The position numbers were made by a program, and so were the translations under genes. Below the pieces are notes generated by a model, which was not told the DNA's origin, searched no databases, and worked only from the letters and a program-made list of their open reading frames with translations. A stretch of DNA of 64,000 bases from Maribacter hydrothermalis (lineage in GTDB: Bacteria > Bacteroidota > Bacteroidia > Flavobacteriales > Flavobacteriaceae): positions 2,418,001 through 2,482,000 of the forward strand of contig NZ_CP018760.1 of assembly GCF_001913155.1 (NCBI RefSeq), read 5' to 3'. The first letter of the stretch is position 1. Each line of letters begins with the position of its first letter. Positions 63,914 to 64,000 of the stretch are shown here, in pieces.

Positions 63914-63945
63914 TAAAATACACCTTTATGAGGTGTATTTTAAAT
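63914..63945 (+). terminator. Terminator after the blaI-M56 operon
   Basis: An 11-bp stem (AAAATACACCT at 63915-63925, AGGTGTATTTT at 63931-63941, loop TTATG) about 85 nt after the stop codon. The U tract is short (TTTTAAATT), so termination may be moderate. Confidence 0.65.
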
Positions 63946-64000
63946 TGTTCTAATAACAAGAATTATTTATCGTAAGTTCTCTGGCTAAAAAAATCGTAAT

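Overview
The window reads as chromosomal DNA of a member of the Flavobacteriaceae (Bacteroidota), probably a marine polysaccharide degrader. Grounds: a SusC/SusD pair, many lipoproteins with flavobacterial signal peptides, A-rich start regions without strong Shine-Dalgarno sites, TTTG-N19-TAnnTTTG promoters, an exonuclease fused to DnaE, a long-tailed ribosomal protein S16, and a Bacteroidota-type hut operon with a long urocanase. A genus cannot be fixed from sequence alone; it looks most like the Maribacter/Zobellia/Arenibacter group (inference).

Layout. 1-4334: a sugar-processing cluster (ChbG/YdjC-type deacetylase cut by the window edge, PD40-propeller/DUF1080 protein, Gfo/Idh/MocA oxidoreductase, TIM-barrel isomerase) that resembles 3-keto-glycoside pathways. 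It looks richer in G+C than the rest and ends at the 3' side of a tRNA-Asp gene (4638-4711). 4784-12324: housekeeping (DUF58 protein, trxA, dnaE, and the divergent rpsP-rimM pair).

12521-35068: the main accessory region. A plus-strand operon encodes a PSD1-type cytochrome lipoprotein, a DUF1501 protein, an NHL propeller, a chitobiase-like/discoidin-like protein and a membrane cytochrome with LRR and carbohydrate-binding-like domains. It is followed by a propeller/HEAT/cytochrome c/discoidin lipoprotein, a sulfatase, a 1110-residue FG-GAP/ASPIC lipoprotein, a SusD/SusC pair, a GHL10-type lipoprotein and a CBM9-like protein. The set suggests that uptake and hydrolysis of a (sulfated) glycan is coupled to periplasmic, haem-dependent oxidation. 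This is the best candidate for an under-described system in the window. A LytS-type kinase/LytTR regulator pair (35406-37201) follows, then a decayed FG-GAP pseudogene.

37751-50995: mixed genes: five-repeat CHRD lipoprotein, TrmN6-type methyltransferase, glutaryl-CoA dehydrogenase, an unknown LolA-like secreted protein, FdhF/YdeP molybdoenzyme beside a DUF7009-like gene with a premature stop, a nucleotidyltransferase, a GH109-type protein, a second secreted Gfo/Idh/MocA protein and a small membrane transporter. 51100-58603: an unknown small protein, a structured candidate RNA, and the histidine utilisation operon hutH-hutI-hutU-hutG with a divergent LysR regulator and a candidate LysR box between them. 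58662-63828: a 7-bp tandem repeat, nitroreductase, DUF456 membrane protein, a Tiki/EreA-like lipoprotein, and a BlaI/M56 regulator-peptidase pair whose peptidase carries a C-terminal TonB domain.
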